A DNA stretch of 27,690 bases, taken from positions 1-27,690 of the forward strand of contig CAZQKL010000012.1 in NCBI GenBank assembly GCA_964593895.1, given 5' to 3'. A model generated the notes under the pieces. That model searched no databases, was not told the origin of the DNA, and worked only from the letters and a program-made list of their open reading frames with translations. How positions within the stretch are numbered: position 1 is the first letter of the stretch; each line of letters starts with the position of its first letter. This document shows, piece by piece, positions 16,344-24,397 of the stretch. Both the position numbers and the translations under genes were made by a program. Origin of the DNA: CAZQKL01 sp964593895 [NCBI: uncultured bacterium]. GTDB taxonomy: Bacteria; DYJV01.

Positions 16344-16689
16344 TTAAAATTTTTTTAATCTTTTCCTTTAATTCTGTTAAATCACTTGATTTTATAACAT
16401 AATCATCTGCACTCCATGTGATAAAGTCTTGCTTATAATTATCATAAGCACTGCATAAAATTACTGGAATATCTTTATAAAGAGTTTTAATCTTTTTTAA
16501 CCCTTCTAAGCCATCAATCTCTGGCATTTTAATATCAAGAATTATTAAATCAGGTGAAAATTCCTCTATTTTTTTTAAAGCATCCTTTATTGAAGGAGAT
16601 GATAAAGTTTTATAACCTTCCTCAGATAATTCTTCTTCATAAATTGCTCTTATATTTTTCTCATCATCAATAATTAAAATTTTTTTCAA
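16336..16689 (-). CDS. Single-domain response regulator (CheY-like receiver)
   Basis: A stand-alone receiver domain of 117 residues with no output domain. Asp9-Asp10-Glu11 form the acidic pocket (IIDDEKN), Asp52 in ILDIKMPEIDG is the phosphorylation site, Ser80 is the switch Ser/Thr and Lys100 the conserved lysine. The start codon is TTG at 16689: the ribosome-binding sequence GGGGGTGA just upstream is formed by the last codons and stop of the kinase gene, and no better start exists. This tight coupling makes the upstream kinase its likely partner. Without a DNA-binding domain it must act through protein contacts or as a phosphorelay step. Confidence 0.92.
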   Translation of the reverse strand: MKKILIIDDEKNIRAIYEEELSEEGYKTLSSPSIKDALKKIEEFSPDLIILDIKMPEIDGLEGLKKIKTLYKDIPVILCSAYDNYKQDFITWSADDYVIKSSDLTELKEKIKKILNE

Positions 16690-16693
16690 AAAT

Positions 16694-18355
16694 TCACCCC
16701 CTGCAAGGTAAAATTATTGTAAATTTAGCACCTTTATCTGTATTTTTCACTGAAATATTACCACCATGTTGTTGAATTATTCTGTAACTAATTGAAAGAC
16801 CAAGACCTGTTCCAAAATCTTTTGTTGTGAAAAAAGGTTCAAATATTTTATTTATAAATTCACTTGGAATGCCACCACCTGTATCCTCAATTGTAATTCT
16901 GCAATTATTATCTATTCTATCAATTTTAATGAAAATTTTTCCATTTTTATTTATTGCTTCAATTGAATTATTTATTAAATTTATAAAAACCTGCTTTAAT
17001 AGATTTTTATTTCCAAATACATTTGCAGAATTTCTAAATTCAAAAAATATTTCAATATTTCTCTTTTCTGCTTCTACTTTCATATAATTTATGCAGTCTT
17101 TTATAACATCAACCACATCAATAGGTTTTAAAGAAATTTTGTCTGATTTTGAAAAAATTAAAATATCATTTAATAATTTTTCCAGCCTTATAGCTTCTTC
17201 ATTAATTATTTTAACATATTTTAAAAACTTTTCTTTTGTTAATTTATCAAAACTTTTTAAAATTCTTCCAGAAAATCCTGCAATTGAAACAATTGGATTT
17301 TTTATTTCATGAGCAATCTCTCCAAGAAGTTCCAAAAGAGATACATGTTCAAACTTATTTAATTTTTCATAAGTAGTTTTAAGTTCATTTATTTTTTTTG
17401 AAAAATACAGACTTCCAGCAAGAATTTCACAAAGAAGTGAAATTTTGTAGTAATGGGAGCTTTTTAAAACTTTATCTGTTAAAATTAATCCAAGCTCTTT
17501 TTTTCTTAACATTACTGGAAATAGATTTAAATTTTCAAATTCAAATTCATCCATAATATCTTTTAATTTTATTAAGCAGAAAGGATTTGTCACTTTTGGA
17601 ATTGAAATTTCTGGAAGTTTTTTAACTTTTTTTGTAAATTCTGAACTTTTAAAAGAAAATTTGTCAAAATTTTTTAATCCATCATTTAAAGAAATAAAAT
17701 TAAACTCATTTTCTTCATAACCATACCATGGGATATAATTTTCTTTTTTAAGAAAAAAAATGGCTTTTTTTATTTTAAATTCATAGCATAAGAAAATAAA
17801 AAAAAGCTTTATAATTTTATTTCTACCTTTTACTGAAAAAAGCCTTAATATAAATTCTTTTGCAGAATAAAATTCTTTAAAACTTTCATCTTTTTGAATT
17901 TCCTTTTCCTGTTTGTAAGATATAGCTTTAAGTTTTTCTTTAAATAGCTTATCTAATTTTTCCTTTTTAAAAAAAAGAGATAAAAATCTTGTTAAAATTC
18001 CGAAAAATTTAATTTTTTCTTCATTTAATTCTTCTTTAGGTTCTATTACAAGCACACCATAAATATAAAAAACATCTTTTATTGGAAAATATTGAATACC
18101 ATTTTTATTTACATACTCTCCTGTAATTAAAATTTTTGTGATAATTTTTTTATCTACTTCAAAATTTTTTTCCCCTCTTTCAACAATTTTATAAAATTTT
18201 TCAGAAGAAAATTGCTCAAATTCAAAAACTCCAATGTATTTAAATTTTATTATTTGAACTAAATTATCAACAACATAGGCAATTTTCTCATTCAAATTCA
18301 TAGAAAAATCGTATAAATCTATACATTTCCCAGTAATTTCCAGAAAATCTTTCAC
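16694..18355 (-). CDS. Cytosolic sensor histidine kinase with GAF-like sensor regions
   Basis: About 553 residues, no clear membrane segment. The first 320 residues hold two weak GAF-like regions (about 10-130 and 165-320); the stimulus is unknown. The dimerisation helix has the phosphoacceptor His349 (GEIAHEIKNPI). The ATPase domain shows NLINNSIEA, DTGGGIP, FFTTKDFGTGLGLS and the closing GAKFTIILP. Two starts are possible: TTG18364 inside galT, and GTG18355. GTG is chosen because AAGAGG lies nine bases before it but abuts the TTG. It begins one base after the galT stop. Its last codons supply the ribosome-binding site of the receiver gene, so kinase and receiver form a pair. Confidence 0.87.
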   Translation of the reverse strand: MKDFLEITGKCIDLYDFSMNLNEKIAYVVDNLVQIIKFKYIGVFEFEQFSSEKFYKIVERGEKNFEVDKKIITKILITGEYVNKNGIQYFPIKDVFYIYGVLVIEPKEELNEEKIKFFGILTRFLSLFFKKEKLDKLFKEKLKAISYKQEKEIQKDESFKEFYSAKEFILRLFSVKGRNKIIKLFFIFLCYEFKIKKAIFFLKKENYIPWYGYEENEFNFISLNDGLKNFDKFSFKSSEFTKKVKKLPEISIPKVTNPFCLIKLKDIMDEFEFENLNLFPVMLRKKELGLILTDKVLKSSHYYKISLLCEILAGSLYFSKKINELKTTYEKLNKFEHVSLLELLGEIAHEIKNPIVSIAGFSGRILKSFDKLTKEKFLKYVKIINEEAIRLEKLLNDILIFSKSDKISLKPIDVVDVIKDCINYMKVEAEKRNIEIFFEFRNSANVFGNKNLLKQVFINLINNSIEAINKNGKIFIKIDRIDNNCRITIEDTGGGIPSEFINKIFEPFFTTKDFGTGLGLSISYRIIQQHGGNISVKNTDKGAKFTIILPCRG

Positions 18356-18356
18356 T

Positions 18357-19358
18357 TTAATCAACCTCTTTCAGATATTCAGCAGCTTCCTCAGGTAAAG
18401 TTGGATTAATATAAAATCCTGTTCCCCATTCAAAACCTGCAATTTTAGTTAATTTTGGCATAATTTCAATATGCCAGTGATAATAGGGATTATCAAGATT
18501 GTCAAAACTTGAAGTGTGAATTATATAATTAAATGAAGGGTTCATAAGGCAAATATCAAGCTTTCTTAAAATATTTCTCAAAACCGCAGATAATGAATTT
18601 AATTCATCATCTGTAATTTTCATAAAATCTGAACAGTGTCTTTTTGGAATAATCCATACTTCAAAAGGGCTACATGAAGCAAAAGGAGTAATAACAGTAA
18701 AATTTTTCTCATCTATAACAACTCTCTCTTGTGAATGTAGCTCTTGAGCTAAAATATCGCAATAAATACATCTATCTCTAAAATCGTAATACTTTTTTGC
18801 CCCATTCATCTCTTCTTTTACTCTTTTTGGAACTATTGGTAAAGCAATTAACTGCGAATGAGAATGTGAAAGAGATGCACCTGCTTCCTCTCCATGATTT
18901 TTAAAAACCATAATGTATTTAAATCTTATATCATTCTTTAAATCAATCATTCTTGATTTATAAGCAATTATTATCTTTTTTATCTGCTCAACTGTCATAT
19001 TACTCATTCTAATATGATGTTCTGGAGTTTCAATAATCACTTCATGAGCACCAATGCCATTCATCATATCATAAAGTCCTACTCCCTTTTTATTTAAATC
19101 ACCCTCAATTATTAGTGCAGGAAATTTATTTGGAACAACTCTAACTTCCCAACCAGGTGAATTCGGTTGTCTTCCTGGAGGAGCAATTACAAATATTTCA
19201 TTTGGAGCATATTTCTCATTCCCTGGACAAAATGGACAATATTTTGGGTCAATACTTGTAGTAACTTCCTTTTTTTGCCATTCAATTGGTCTTTTACCAC
19301 GGTCTGTGGAAATAATAACCCATCTTCCAATTATTGGATCTCTTCTTAATTGAGGCAT
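18357..19358 (-). CDS. galT: GalT-like nucleotidyltransferase (galactose-1-phosphate uridylyltransferase family)
   Basis: GalT enzymes move UMP between glucose-1-P and galactose-1-P through a uridylyl-histidine. The 333 residues contain RRDPIIGRWVIIS at the start, a zinc pair Cys41/Cys44 (CPFC), EHHIRM near 113-118, and the active-site SHSHSQ (164-169), where His167 aligns with the E. coli nucleophile and His165 with its zinc-binding histidine. The second half repeats the fold with a HWHIEIMP strand (294-301). The active-site loop reads HSHSQ, not the HPHGQ of E. coli GalT. As I recall, GalT relatives with such changes, including a plant ADP-glucose phosphorylase, use other sugar nucleotides, so substrate is uncertain. 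No galK, galE or glycogen gene is adjacent. Two bases separate it from the peptidase stop. Confidence 0.85.
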   Translation of the reverse strand: MPQLRRDPIIGRWVIISTDRGKRPIEWQKKEVTTSIDPKYCPFCPGNEKYAPNEIFVIAPPGRQPNSPGWEVRVVPNKFPALIIEGDLNKKGVGLYDMMNGIGAHEVIIETPEHHIRMSNMTVEQIKKIIIAYKSRMIDLKNDIRFKYIMVFKNHGEEAGASLSHSHSQLIALPIVPKRVKEEMNGAKKYYDFRDRCIYCDILAQELHSQERVVIDEKNFTVITPFASCSPFEVWIIPKRHCSDFMKITDDELNSLSAVLRNILRKLDICLMNPSFNYIIHTSSFDNLDNPYYHWHIEIMPKLTKIAGFEWGTGFYINPTLPEEAAEYLKEVD

Positions 19359-19360
19359 TT

Positions 19361-21841
19361 TTACTTATAAATTAATGTTAATTTTGGATTGCTAAAATAA
19401 TTCTCTAAAAAACAATCTAATCTTTTTTTAGTTAAGTTTTTTATTTTTTGCAAATACTTTTTTTCATAATCAAGGCCAAGCCCATAAATAACATTAAAAA
19501 ATACTGAAGATGCAAGATTTATAAATCTCTGATTTGATATGTAATAATTCCCTAAAATAAATTTTTTTGTGCTTTCCACTTCTTCAGAAGTAAGCCCTTT
19601 TCTCGTTAAATTTCCATATAAACTATTAATTTCTTCAATAGCTTTTTCTTTATTATTTCTATCAGTAACAATGTAAATTCCAAAACAACCTGTATCAACT
19701 CCTTTAAGATAAAATGGGAAAATAGAATAGCATATCCCCAATTTTTCCCTAATTTCATTAAACAATCTTCCACTCATTCTTCCAAGACAGGTTTTCATAA
19801 AGCTCATTAAAATTGAATTTTCATCTTTCATAGATGGAGCAAGAAATCCTGAAATTATATGACATTGATTTTTTCCCCATTTCTTTTCAACAATTTTATC
19901 GCTATTTAATAATTTTACTTGAAAATCTTTAGATTTTAATTTCAAATTTGAATTTAATTCATTCAAAGATTTTAAAACATAATCAATAAAATTATTCTCA
20001 ATATCACCTGCAAAACTTAAAGTAATGTTTTCTGGAATGAAAATTTTTGTGTAAAAATCTTGGACATCAGAAACTGAAAATCTATTAATATTTTTCTCTT
20101 CACCTTTAATTTTAAAAGAATATGGATGTCCTTCAAAGATTAAGCTATAAAATGTATTCATACATACTTCATAGGGGTTATCTTTTTCTGCTTTAATTTT
20201 ATTTAAAATATCTTTTTTTACAGAAGATAATTTTTTTTCAGGAAACTCCGAGAAAAATAAGATATCCTTTAAAATTTCAAATGTATTAAAAAATTCTTTC
20301 TTTAACGAATATCCACTTATTCCAATTGAATTTCTACCTGAGAATGTAACCAACTCACCTCCCCTTCCCTCAATATAATCGTAAATTTCATTTTCACAAA
20401 AATTTTTAGTGCCTTTTGTTAGATATTTTGCTGTAAAATAGCTTATTCCATTATTACTTTTATTTTCAAATTTTACTCCACCAAGTCCACCAACTTTAAA
20501 TGCAATTAGAGGAGTTTTGCTATTTTTTCTAAAAATTACTTTTATGCCATTATTGAGATTAAAAAATTCTAATTTTTTTATCCTTCTTATTAAATAAAGT
20601 TTTTTATCTTTATTTAAATTGATTTTTGATTGATTAGTGCATAAAGAAACTATATTGGAATTTTCCTTTTTTAAAAATTCTTTAACTGAATTTTTTATCC
20701 CTTTAGGAAAAACTTTTTTTAATTTTTTAAAATAATTTTTTTCATTCTCCCAACTTCCGGTAACAACATGGTAAAAAAGAAGTTTTTTAGCTTCATCAGA
20801 AACATTTTCTTTTTCAAAATAAACCTCAGAAGTTAAATTTATTATGCTTTTTTCAATTTCGCTAATCTTTAATTCCTTATAATAATACATTTCAATCAAT
20901 GAAAAAATTTCGCTTGTAACATAATTTTCATCTATATCTTTTGGAAATGTTACTGTAATTAAAAAAAGATTTGAATGCTTTAAAGGATAAACATCGCAAC
21001 TTGCTTCATTAATTATTTCTTTTTCTCTTTTTAACTTTTTTAAAATTATTGAATTCTGGCCCGCTCCAAAAAAATTGGCAAAAACATCAAGATTTATAGA
21101 AACTTGAGTTAAAAATTTTGGAATTTTAAAACAAATTCCGAGATAATTCTGGTCAAATTTTAAACTTTCTCTACTATGAAAAAATTTTAAAGGAGAAAAA
21201 TCATCTTCTGGTTCAAATTTTAATAAATTACCATTTTTTAAATCTGAAAATACCTCTTTTACTAAATTTACTAATTTAAACTCATCAAAATCACCAGTAA
21301 CAACAAGAAAAGAATTTTGAGGAGAATAATTGATTTTATAATATTCAATAATTTTTTCATAGGTTAATCTTTCAATTGTTTCTTTAAATCCAATTACAGG
21401 TTTTGAGTAAGGATGATTTTTAAAAGCTAATGAAAATAATTTTTCATATAAGATTTTATACGGGTTATCTTTACCACCTTTAAGTTCTTCAATAATTATT
21501 CTCTTTTCAAATTCTATTTCTTCTTTAGAAAATTTTGGATTATATACAAGTTCTTTTAATTCATATAAAGCTTTTTCATAATTTTCTGATGGAAGTATTG
21601 CATAATAGACAGTTTCATCTATAGATGTGTAAGCATTTAAATAACCACCACAACTTTCTATTGTTGTGGTGGTACTTTTATTTTTAAATAAAAGATGCTC
21701 AATGAAATGTGATACACCTGCTATTTCATTATCTTCATTTCCACTTCCAGATTTAATCCCAAGATAAAATGCAATTACTTTACTATTTTTCTGTTTTTTA
21801 TAAACTAATTCAAAACCGTTTGGTAATCTATAATACCCCAC
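19361..21841 (-). CDS. M16 family zinc metallopeptidase, tandem (active plus inactive halves)
   Basis: An 826-residue inverzincin-type peptidase with two M16 units in one chain. The first unit (1 to about 415) has the zinc motif HFIEH (His45, Glu48, His49), GGYLNAYTS at 65-73, and a Glu near 118-119 as third ligand. The second (about 425-826) lacks the metal motif (YFTAK at the same place, 468-472) but keeps the RLFNEIREKLGICYS segment that shapes the substrate site. This is the usual active/inactive pairing. There is no signal peptide, so it probably acts in the cytosol on peptides. The start codon is GTG21841, directly after a double stop (TAATAA) of the preceding gene. Substrate is unknown. 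Presence in an operon with GalT and hemW does not reveal its role. Confidence 0.9.
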   Translation of the reverse strand: MGYYRLPNGFELVYKKQKNSKVIAFYLGIKSGSGNEDNEIAGVSHFIEHLLFKNKSTTTTIESCGGYLNAYTSIDETVYYAILPSENYEKALYELKELVYNPKFSKEEIEFEKRIIIEELKGGKDNPYKILYEKLFSLAFKNHPYSKPVIGFKETIERLTYEKIIEYYKINYSPQNSFLVVTGDFDEFKLVNLVKEVFSDLKNGNLLKFEPEDDFSPLKFFHSRESLKFDQNYLGICFKIPKFLTQVSINLDVFANFFGAGQNSIILKKLKREKEIINEASCDVYPLKHSNLFLITVTFPKDIDENYVTSEIFSLIEMYYYKELKISEIEKSIINLTSEVYFEKENVSDEAKKLLFYHVVTGSWENEKNYFKKLKKVFPKGIKNSVKEFLKKENSNIVSLCTNQSKINLNKDKKLYLIRRIKKLEFFNLNNGIKVIFRKNSKTPLIAFKVGGLGGVKFENKSNNGISYFTAKYLTKGTKNFCENEIYDYIEGRGGELVTFSGRNSIGISGYSLKKEFFNTFEILKDILFFSEFPEKKLSSVKKDILNKIKAEKDNPYEVCMNTFYSLIFEGHPYSFKIKGEEKNINRFSVSDVQDFYTKIFIPENITLSFAGDIENNFIDYVLKSLNELNSNLKLKSKDFQVKLLNSDKIVEKKWGKNQCHIISGFLAPSMKDENSILMSFMKTCLGRMSGRLFNEIREKLGICYSIFPFYLKGVDTGCFGIYIVTDRNNKEKAIEEINSLYGNLTRKGLTSEEVESTKKFILGNYYISNQRFINLASSVFFNVIYGLGLDYEKKYLQKIKNLTKKRLDCFLENYFSNPKLTLIYK

Positions 21842-21844
21842 TTA

Positions 21845-22123
21845 TTATCTTCTTCTTGCAGCTCGTTTTGATGCTTTAAGTGGATTAATTTTTTTGCTTT
21901 CCTCAACATAAACAGGTTTTTTATGAGTTGCAAAATTGCATAATCCATTTTTCCATTTAATTTCAGGAACAGGAAATACGGAACAATATTTAACACCATT
22001 TATCTCTTCTATTCTTTCACACCCTTCACATTCATTAACAATGGGTCTGCATTGACCAAGTTTGCACCCATTTTTTCCCATTAAAAAGCATTCTTTTCCT
22101 GGTTTAATTGTTACACATTGCAT
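21845..22123 (-). CDS. PxxKW family cysteine-rich protein
   Basis: A 92-residue protein with eight cysteines (3, 12, 20, 25, 32, 35, 47, 62), the motif PEIKW (53-57) and a basic tail KASKRAARRR. This matches a small family I know as PxxKW cysteine-rich protein, found mainly in anaerobic former Deltaproteobacteria; its function is unknown. The cysteine spacing suggests a metal or iron-sulfur site, which is inference. ATG22123 has a strong GGAGGAG ribosome-binding sequence, 17 bases after the upstream lyase-like gene, so it should be well expressed and made with that enzyme. It has no signal peptide. Confidence 0.85.
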   Translation of the reverse strand: MQCVTIKPGKECFLMGKNGCKLGQCRPIVNECEGCERIEEINGVKYCSVFPVPEIKWKNGLCNFATHKKPVYVEESKKINPLKASKRAARRR

Positions 22124-22140
22124 TATTTCTCCTCCAATAA

Positions 22141-23157
22141 TTAAAATCCTGTTGGTCCTTTTGGAATTCTTCCAGATTTTATTGTTTCTGACCTTAATCT
22201 TCTTCCTACAATTTTTTCATTCATCTGGCCTATTTCCAAAAGTCTATCAACATCAATTCCTGTTTCAATCCCCATTTCATCAAACATTACAACCATATCT
22301 TCAGTAGAAACAAGGCCAGTTAAATTAGGGTCTCTGTAATAATACTTTCCTGTACCTGGAACAGGAACTCCATCAACAAAATTAGCAGGCTGGCCTCCAA
22401 TTCCTCCAAGAGTTCCTTCAAATCTTACAACTCCTGCCTGAAGTGCTGCAAGTACATTTGCAAGTCCCCATCCCCTTGTAACATGAAAATGAGCAACATG
22501 AAGCTCAGGATTTGGAAATGTATCCATTATCATAGAAAAGTATTCATAAACTTTATTTGGTGGAGCTGAACCATCATGGTCTGCATGTTCAATGTCAGTT
22601 GCACCAATATCAAACCATCTTTTTGTAAATTCAACAGCCTTTTTCATATCTGTTGGTCCTTCTATTGGACATCCCCATATAGTACTTACAGTGCCACACA
22701 CTTTCATTCCAACATCTCTTGCAAGTTTTATATATTTCTCAGCCATAGCCCAATATTCTTTTAAAGAGATACCTGAATTCCTCTTATGATGAGATTCACT
22801 TGTTGATACCATAAGTAGTATTCTATCAGGACCATACCCTTCTTTTCTTGCATTTATTGCCCTTTCTATTGCCTTTTCTCTAATTGTAATTGCGGTTAGT
22901 TCAACTTCATCAAGTAAATGTTTAACCTTTTTACTGTTTCTAATTTTTTTAAAAAGCTCATCTGCATCTTTAAATTGAGGCATATATTTTGGAGGTCCAA
23001 AATTTGTAACTTCAAGATGTCTAAAACCAGCTAAAATAAGTTCTTCCAATACCCACAGTTTAGCATCTGTTGGAATAAATTTTTCTTCATGTTGATATCC
23101 ATCTCTTACTGTAATATCACCAATAATTACTTTTTTTGGATACTTTAATTCAGCCAT
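22141..23157 (-). CDS. HMG-CoA lyase-like / pyruvate carboxyltransferase family enzyme (DRE-TIM)
   Basis: A 338-residue TIM-barrel of the DRE-TIM metallolyase group. Arg18-Asp19 in VRDGYQHE, Glu49 in LEVTNFG, VSTSESHHKRN (117-127), VSTIWGCPIEG (157-167) and metal ligands His223/His225 (HFHVTRGWGLAN) align with HMG-CoA lyase. However, the glycine loop reads GTLGGIGGQPAN where HMG-CoA lyases have GLGGCP, so the catalytic cysteine is missing. A lyase or condensing reaction on an acyl-CoA or keto acid is expected, but the substrate is unknown. ATG23157 follows a near-perfect AAGGAGGT. It is the first gene of the operon and is followed by the PxxKW protein, a pairing I believe recurs in other genomes. 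Confidence 0.82.
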   Translation of the reverse strand: MAELKYPKKVIIGDITVRDGYQHEEKFIPTDAKLWVLEELILAGFRHLEVTNFGPPKYMPQFKDADELFKKIRNSKKVKHLLDEVELTAITIREKAIERAINARKEGYGPDRILLMVSTSESHHKRNSGISLKEYWAMAEKYIKLARDVGMKVCGTVSTIWGCPIEGPTDMKKAVEFTKRWFDIGATDIEHADHDGSAPPNKVYEYFSMIMDTFPNPELHVAHFHVTRGWGLANVLAALQAGVVRFEGTLGGIGGQPANFVDGVPVPGTGKYYYRDPNLTGLVSTEDMVVMFDEMGIETGIDVDRLLEIGQMNEKIVGRRLRSETIKSGRIPKGPTGF

Positions 23158-23188
23158 AAAACCTCCTTTTGATAAAAATTATTATGCA

Positions 23189-23217
23189 CTGATACATGTA
23201 TTTTTTATTATTGTCAA
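23189..23217 (-). promoter_or_regulatory. Putative promoter of the seven-gene operon
   Basis: On the minus strand, a perfect TTGACA (23217-23212) is 17 bases from TATCAG (23194-23189). Transcription would start about 23182, giving a 25-base leader with the AAGGAGGT site. The -35 box is one arm of the inverted repeat shared with the opposing promoter. Confidence 0.6.
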
Positions 23218-23232
23218 GAGCTTATTGACAAT
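23210..23232. repeat. Perfect 8-bp inverted repeat joining two divergent -35 boxes
   Basis: ATTGTCAA (23210-23217) and TTGACAAT (23225-23232) are exact reverse complements, seven bases apart. Each arm contains a TTGACA -35 hexamer, one per strand. The symmetry extends a base or two beyond the hexamers, so it could also be an operator. Confidence 0.7.
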
Positions 23233-23253
23233 TTCTTTTTATCCTGATAGTTA
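23225..23253 (+). promoter_or_regulatory. Putative promoter of the NlpC/P60 gene
   Basis: Perfect TTGACA (23225-23230), 17-base spacer, TAGTTA (23248-23253) preceded by TGA as an extended -10. Transcription would start near 23260, three to five bases before ATG23264, where no ribosome-binding sequence is present. Confidence 0.55.
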
Positions 23254-23263
23254 GAATTTTTCT

Positions 23264-24397
23264 ATGAAAAAATTTTTCATTCTATTAACATATTCTCTTT
23301 TAATTCTATCATTTGAAAAAATCCCTCAAAATCATATACAAATAATTAAACTTCAAAATCTTCCTTTGAAAAAAAATTTAATAAGCAAAAAATTTCAAAA
23401 ATTTTTAACAGATGATTTCACTTATAGATTCATAGAACCATTTATAAAAAAAAGACCAGAATTTAACAAAAGCTTCATAAAAAGAGAATTTAAAAAATTT
23501 AACTTTAAACTTTCATTGGCTGACTATCCAAATGCTCTCAAATATGGAATTGTAATAAAAAATGCTTACCTAAAATTAATTCCATTAGATAAAAAATTTT
23601 TCCTTAAAAATTTCCCTTTTGATATTTCTCAAAGCTCAACTATTTATTATTCAACACCTGTATTTATAACAGAATTCACAAAAGATAAAAAATGGTGCTA
23701 TGTTGAAAGTTATATTGCGTCTGGATGGATAAAAACCAAATATATAGCATTTGTAGATAAAAATTTCATAGAAAAATGGTTTACTGGAAGGTTTGTAACT
23801 CCAGTAAAAGATAAAATACCAATCTACGACAGAAAAGGGAAAATAGTTGATTATGCATATATTGGAAGTCAATTTCCATTGAAATACGAATTTCAAGGAA
23901 TTTATGTAATAAACATTGTTAAAAAATCTAAAAACAGAAACGCAATTGTTAAAACAACATGGGTTTCAAAAAAATTATTTAAAAAGAAACCTTTAAAATT
24001 AACATATGAAAATATTGGAAAAATTGCAAATGAATTAACGCTTAAACCTTATGGCTGGGGTGGTGCTAATCTTAATAGAGACTGTTCTATGACAATAAGA
24101 GACCTTTTTGCGCCATTTGATATTTACCTTCCAAGAAATTCATTAGACCAGATTAATTTTGTAAATTATGAAGATAGTACTTTAATCCCATATTTAACAC
24201 TTATCTGGTTTCCTTCTCATATTATGCTATATGTTGGCAAAATTAATGGTAAAAAAGCTATATTTCACAATTTCTGGCGTTTCAAATCAAATGTTTATGG
24301 AAAATCTATGATTACACCAATGAAAAAATTTATAGATGGAAAAAGAATAAAGATAAGAAACGTAATTCCAGTAGAGCGGATAAATTTATTTAGATGA
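23264..24397 (+). CDS. NlpC/P60 (C40) cell-wall peptidase with SH3-like domains
   Basis: A 377-residue exported peptidoglycan hydrolase. Residues 1-17 are a signal peptide (MKKFF then LLTYSLLILSF). About 30-170 hold an N-terminal stabilising region and an SH3-like domain (WCYVESYIASGWIKTKYIAF), and about 170-240 a second SH3-like segment. The C-terminal catalytic domain has Cys274 in NRDCSMTIRDLF, His319 in WFPSHIMLYVG and His335 in IFHNFW, the expected triad order. YGWGGAN precedes the cysteine as in SH3-containing C40 enzymes. It should cut peptide stems in the periplasm. It is a single gene, divergent from the seven-gene operon and convergent with ilvN, whose end it overlaps by 12 bases. 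No ribosome-binding site precedes the ATG. Confidence 0.88.
   Translation: MKKFFILLTYSLLILSFEKIPQNHIQIIKLQNLPLKKNLISKKFQKFLTDDFTYRFIEPFIKKRPEFNKSFIKREFKKFNFKLSLADYPNALKYGIVIKNAYLKLIPLDKKFFLKNFPFDISQSSTIYYSTPVFITEFTKDKKWCYVESYIASGWIKTKYIAFVDKNFIEKWFTGRFVTPVKDKIPIYDRKGKIVDYAYIGSQFPLKYEFQGIYVINIVKKSKNRNAIVKTTWVSKKLFKKKPLKLTYENIGKIANELTLKPYGWGGANLNRDCSMTIRDLFAPFDIYLPRNSLDQINFVNYEDSTLIPYLTLIWFPSHIMLYVGKINGKKAIFHNFWRFKSNVYGKSMITPMKKFIDGKRIKIRNVIPVERINLFR

Noticed and set aside
23210-23232. Inverted repeat as a CRP/CooA-type binding site.
   Set aside because: The TGTCA and TGACA half-sites are nine bases apart, while that family needs about six; the two -35 boxes explain it better.
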